Shown piece after piece: positions 61,097 through 64,000 of a stretch of 64,000 bases of DNA. The DNA is from Strongylocentrotus droebachiensis (Eukaryota > Echinodermata > Echinoidea > Camarodonta > Strongylocentrotidae). Every line of letters begins with the position of its first letter. The stretch's first letter is position 1. Under the pieces are notes generated by a model. The model made no database searches, was not told the DNA's origin, and worked only from the letters and a program-made list of their open reading frames with translations. The stretch spans positions 1 to 64,000 of the forward strand of contig JAVYIG010004972.1 in assembly GCA_035222895.1 (NCBI GenBank). Reading direction: 5' to 3'. The position numbers and the translations under genes were made by a program.

Positions 61097-61528
61097 TTGA
61101 ATGATTTTAGAAAACAAGGAATAGATTATGGATATGAATCATTCATGGTAAGGGGGAGAAGCATTTATTTCGACAAGCTAGGTCTAACAAACATAATCTA
61201 TGAAGCAACAGCTATGCTTGTTGAAGCTTTGATTTTCCCAGGTAAGCGCAACAACCATTTGTGTTCAATCATGGAAAAGAAAGATAATTCCTTAGATATA
61301 CCATTCTGCGAAGCCGTATTACCCAGTGGAGTAGCCAACATAGAATATAATCAGTTAACGCATCTTGATGGCTCGAGGGGGAAAAGAATTGGTAAAAATG
61401 TTGCACATGTACTTTTAGCCTCCCTTAATCCCGCCCCTCCTGTTTATAAATGTATGGATACGCCTTTGTGCGTCAATTGCAACTATTGTGGAATTGCGTT
61501 AAGTCAATTATTACAAACCAAATTGTAA
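61097..61528 (+). CDS. Unassigned 143-codon open frame
   Basis: The longest non-repetitive frame outside the two genes. It starts MNDFRKQGIDYGYESFMVRG and ends ALSQLLQTKL, with a Cys-rich stretch (CMDTPLCVNCNYCGIALS) near the end. No family is recognised. It is followed within 20 bp by a TTAA element. Could be a relic of a mobile-element protein, a terminal exon, or chance. Confidence 0.2.
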   Translation: MNDFRKQGIDYGYESFMVRGRSIYFDKLGLTNIIYEATAMLVEALIFPGKRNNHLCSIMEKKDNSLDIPFCEAVLPSGVANIEYNQLTHLDGSRGKRIGKNVAHVLLASLNPAPPVYKCMDTPLCVNCNYCGIALSQLLQTKL

Positions 61529-61548
61529 GCGATAGCTCTGTCTGTTAA

Positions 61549-62115
61549 AGGGACATCTGAGTTCTTGTTTAAGACCTCAAAGTGTCTTCAAAGTGCATGG
61601 TTATTGCTCTTTTTTTTTTTTAATGACATTTCTTGTGTCCTTTTAGGACCTAAAATTGCTAAGAATTTAATTTTTAAACCCCAAAATGTGTGAAATTAAG
61701 ATTAATCCGATTATACCAATTCAGCTCTTCTTTCAAAAAGTACGATGACCGTTAACTAATTCATTAATTAAGTAATTTACATAATAACAATACAAGGGTC
61801 GTCTGTTTGAGCGTATTATAACCAACACGAAAAAGCCAACAAAAAAGAACATTGGCATTTGATGGAATAAAACGTACAAGGCGCTATCTCGTTCTTTTAA
61901 CAGCTGGTTCAAAATTATCGAATATTTGTGGGGCCCAACAAATATTAGAAATGGTTATATTATGGATATTATAGCCGTCACTGAACCGATTTTGATCAAA
62001 CAGAGATGACACTGTCATATAAATTGTATGCTCTTTCAAATTTGACACTCAGTTTGTTATTATCTCACACAAAATTATTTTGTGTAGCGCCCTCTTTACC
62101 AACTCAACTATCCCT
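61549..62115. mobile_element. TTAA-flanked MITE
   Basis: TTAA at 61545-61548 and 62116-62119. The ends AGGGACATCTGAGTT and the inverse of AACTCAACTATCCCT match at 11 of 15 positions. 567 bp without coding content. A second TTAA-type start (AGGGGTAGTCC) begins right at the right-hand TTAA, but its other end was not found. Confidence 0.65.
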
Positions 62116-63045
62116 TTAAAGGGGTAGTCCATCCTGATATTAAGTTGGTTTTAATAGAAGTACTCAAATGTGAAAAACGTATAAGTGACAATTTAAGCAA
62201 AAACCTATTGAAAATAGGAAATTTGTTAATTTTAGAAGGTCCAATCAACCAAACAAATTGGCAACTCTGTGACGTATCTTGCGAGGTGCCCTCCTATTTA
62301 CCCTGTTCTAAACGAATCTTTACATTTGTATTTCCCCTTCCAAAAATGTAAATCATACATTCACATTAAATATGATTATTGCAAATATGTTTTAATAAAT
62401 CCTTGTATGAAACAAATCTATTCCGTCATCATTAACTAAAAAAATGAAAGTTTAAAACATTTTCTGTTCAGAGCAAATAAGAGAGTAGCTCGCAATATAC
62501 GTCACAGTAATTGATAATTTTTATGATCAGGGTTTTTGTCTTCTATCTGAATAATAATCTATCTGCAAGTTATGTTAAGTCGAAAAAGAATTTAATTTAC
62601 AAGAAAATTGGTCGATCACCTCTCACATTTAATCCACAAAGCAAGACCAGCCCCCCCCCCCCCCCTAACGAATGGAATTATATTTGTTTAAATGGTGCGG
62701 TGGATTCGATTTATATTGGTCTAGTGATCAGATATCTGACTTTGGGGATAAACCGACTTTGGTGGCTCTCGGTTATTTCGAATGAAAATTAAAAAGGTCG
62801 GTCCTCAAGTATGAATTATCAGATTTGATTGGTAGGAATATGTAAAACCCAAGTTACAAAGTCTACAACCGAAATTGCGAATCGATGTACATGTATGGTC
62901 TAACGCGAATTTGCGACAAGTGCCCCCCTCCCCCATTCTACCCTCCTCACTTGCTGGGCACAACCTGAGCCACTTCAACTTACTACCAAAACTTACGAAT
63001 AAAACATTTTCTTTTTTTCCTCTTAGAAACTTGACGTTGTATTAA

Positions 63046-63675
63046 AGGTACTATGTCCCATTTGCATGCCAACAAAATGAAAAGGTTAAATTCCAACGAC
63101 AATTGAAAGACATTATTAATTTAGAACTTCCCTCAAAACGAAAGGGCTTGGAAATGGCTTTTAGTGGGAAAATAACTAACATTAGATGTCGAATCGACTT
63201 AAGTGATTGCAATTACCTAGTAATAGGCTTATTTTCAGACTCTTTTACCGAACGGTCGTACGTTTTGTGCTGCACAAAGATTCAATCAGTTTAATTTTGG
63301 CCATTACAAGTAGTGGGTTATTGATGTAGACAAATGCTCATGTACCTGTTCTAGCTCATTTTATGTATGTTATTTCCAAAGAATAAAGTTGTCAGTCAGA
63401 CACTCTATAGTGTTTGACAGTAAAGTCTAGAAGGTAAATGGGTTTCCTTGCATAATTCGAATACAAGGACACTGCTAATGTTTAAATTTCACAGATAGGA
63501 CATACATCGTCCTTGTTTTCACGAAGTGACGGTAGTGAGGAAAATCTACACGCAAAGTGAATGCAATTTCTTTTCACTACCGTCACTTCGTGAAAACAGC
63601 GACGACATGACATATTCATAATTCCTGCAAAGTTCTACAGAATTTGAAGCTGGCTGCAAAAGGGACATAGTATCT
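63046..63675. mobile_element. TTAA-flanked element (AGGTACTATGTCCC ends)
   Basis: The left AGGTACTATGTCCCATTTGC and the right inverse AGATACTATGTCCCTTTTGC differ at two positions. TTAA lies at 63042-63045 and 63676-63679. An inner perfect 25-bp inverted repeat (63514-63538 / 63574-63598) is centred near 63556. The 63-codon frame at 63103 lies inside and is not recognised. Confidence 0.9.
63514..63598. repeat. Perfect 25-bp-arm hairpin inside the TTAA element
   Basis: tgttttcacgaagtgacggt plus agtga is exactly inverted after a 35-nt loop. It is probably an internal structural part of the surrounding element. Confidence 0.9.
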
Positions 63676-64000
63676 TTAATAAAGACATTTAAAGAATGAA
63701 AATCTTCTAGTTCCTGTATCATAGGTAAAGAAATTCGTTTAGATTTGAATCACTTTCTATCCTACATTTGACTCTGCTGTATTTAAGGGATAAAAATTGT
63801 TAGATGAAAGTAATTTTGAACTTGAAGCTTTAAAGGCACTGTTATTCATTATGTCTCGACCCCTATCACAATACCATACATGAAGTATTGATCGAAGAGA
63901 AGATAGCCATCGTTGAGACATTCATGGTCATGTATTAATGACGGGGACAACATTGCTCAATGCTGGACTTTATCTCTGAGTGGAATATTACTTCCTCCAT

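Noticed and set aside
62120..62800. Another TTAA element starting AGGGGTAGTCCATCC
   Set aside because: Its inverse end was not found within the window, so the borders cannot be supported.

Overview
The window is eukaryotic nuclear DNA from an AT-rich animal genome. It has small phase-consistent exons with GT-AG introns, tRNA-derived SINEs, many short inverted-repeat DNA elements, and long GA/CT and GAT/ATT microsatellites. The repeat style (SINEs with a 'gacgttaaaggtcgg' block, 'tatagcgcacatatccacc' elements) and the close PRDM12 match suggest a marine deuterostome invertebrate, most likely an echinoderm. That is an inference; no species marker is visible.

Two protein genes can be reconstructed exon by exon, and they converge tail to tail. 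(1) On the + strand, eight exons between 2213 and 17214 encode the last 372 residues of a fold-type-I PLP-dependent aminotransferase (class I/II, 2-aminoadipate/MocR-like). Its first exon or exons lie before the window or were not found. (2) On the - strand, six exons between 55348 and 23084 encode a complete 331-residue PRDM12 orthologue, with a PR domain, three C2H2 fingers and the typical H-x5-H last finger. Intron 1 is about 22 kb. A TATA box and initiator 32 bp apart sit just upstream of a Kozak-type ATG. A tRNA-Leu(UAA) gene lies about 4 kb upstream of the PRDM12 promoter.

The aminotransferase introns and the flanks are full of mobile elements with readable boundaries. They include a hAT element with an 8-bp target duplication, four elements flanked by TTAA (one splitting a LINE reading frame, one splitting another repeat), and a 3.5-kb element whose empty site survives in another repeat copy at 33.3 kb. 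There are also several foldback elements. Intron 1 of PRDM12 is mostly unique AT-rich DNA with purine-rich tracts.

The most unusual signal is in PRDM12 intron 1, about 50.0-52.7 kb. It is an array of a two-part bZIP-like module, TTACGTAA followed 17 bp later by TGACG. The module recurs about every 212-222 bp, while the DNA between modules has diverged almost beyond recognition. It looks like an ancient tandem repeat of which only the protein-binding core is kept, and it may be a regulatory array for PRDM12.
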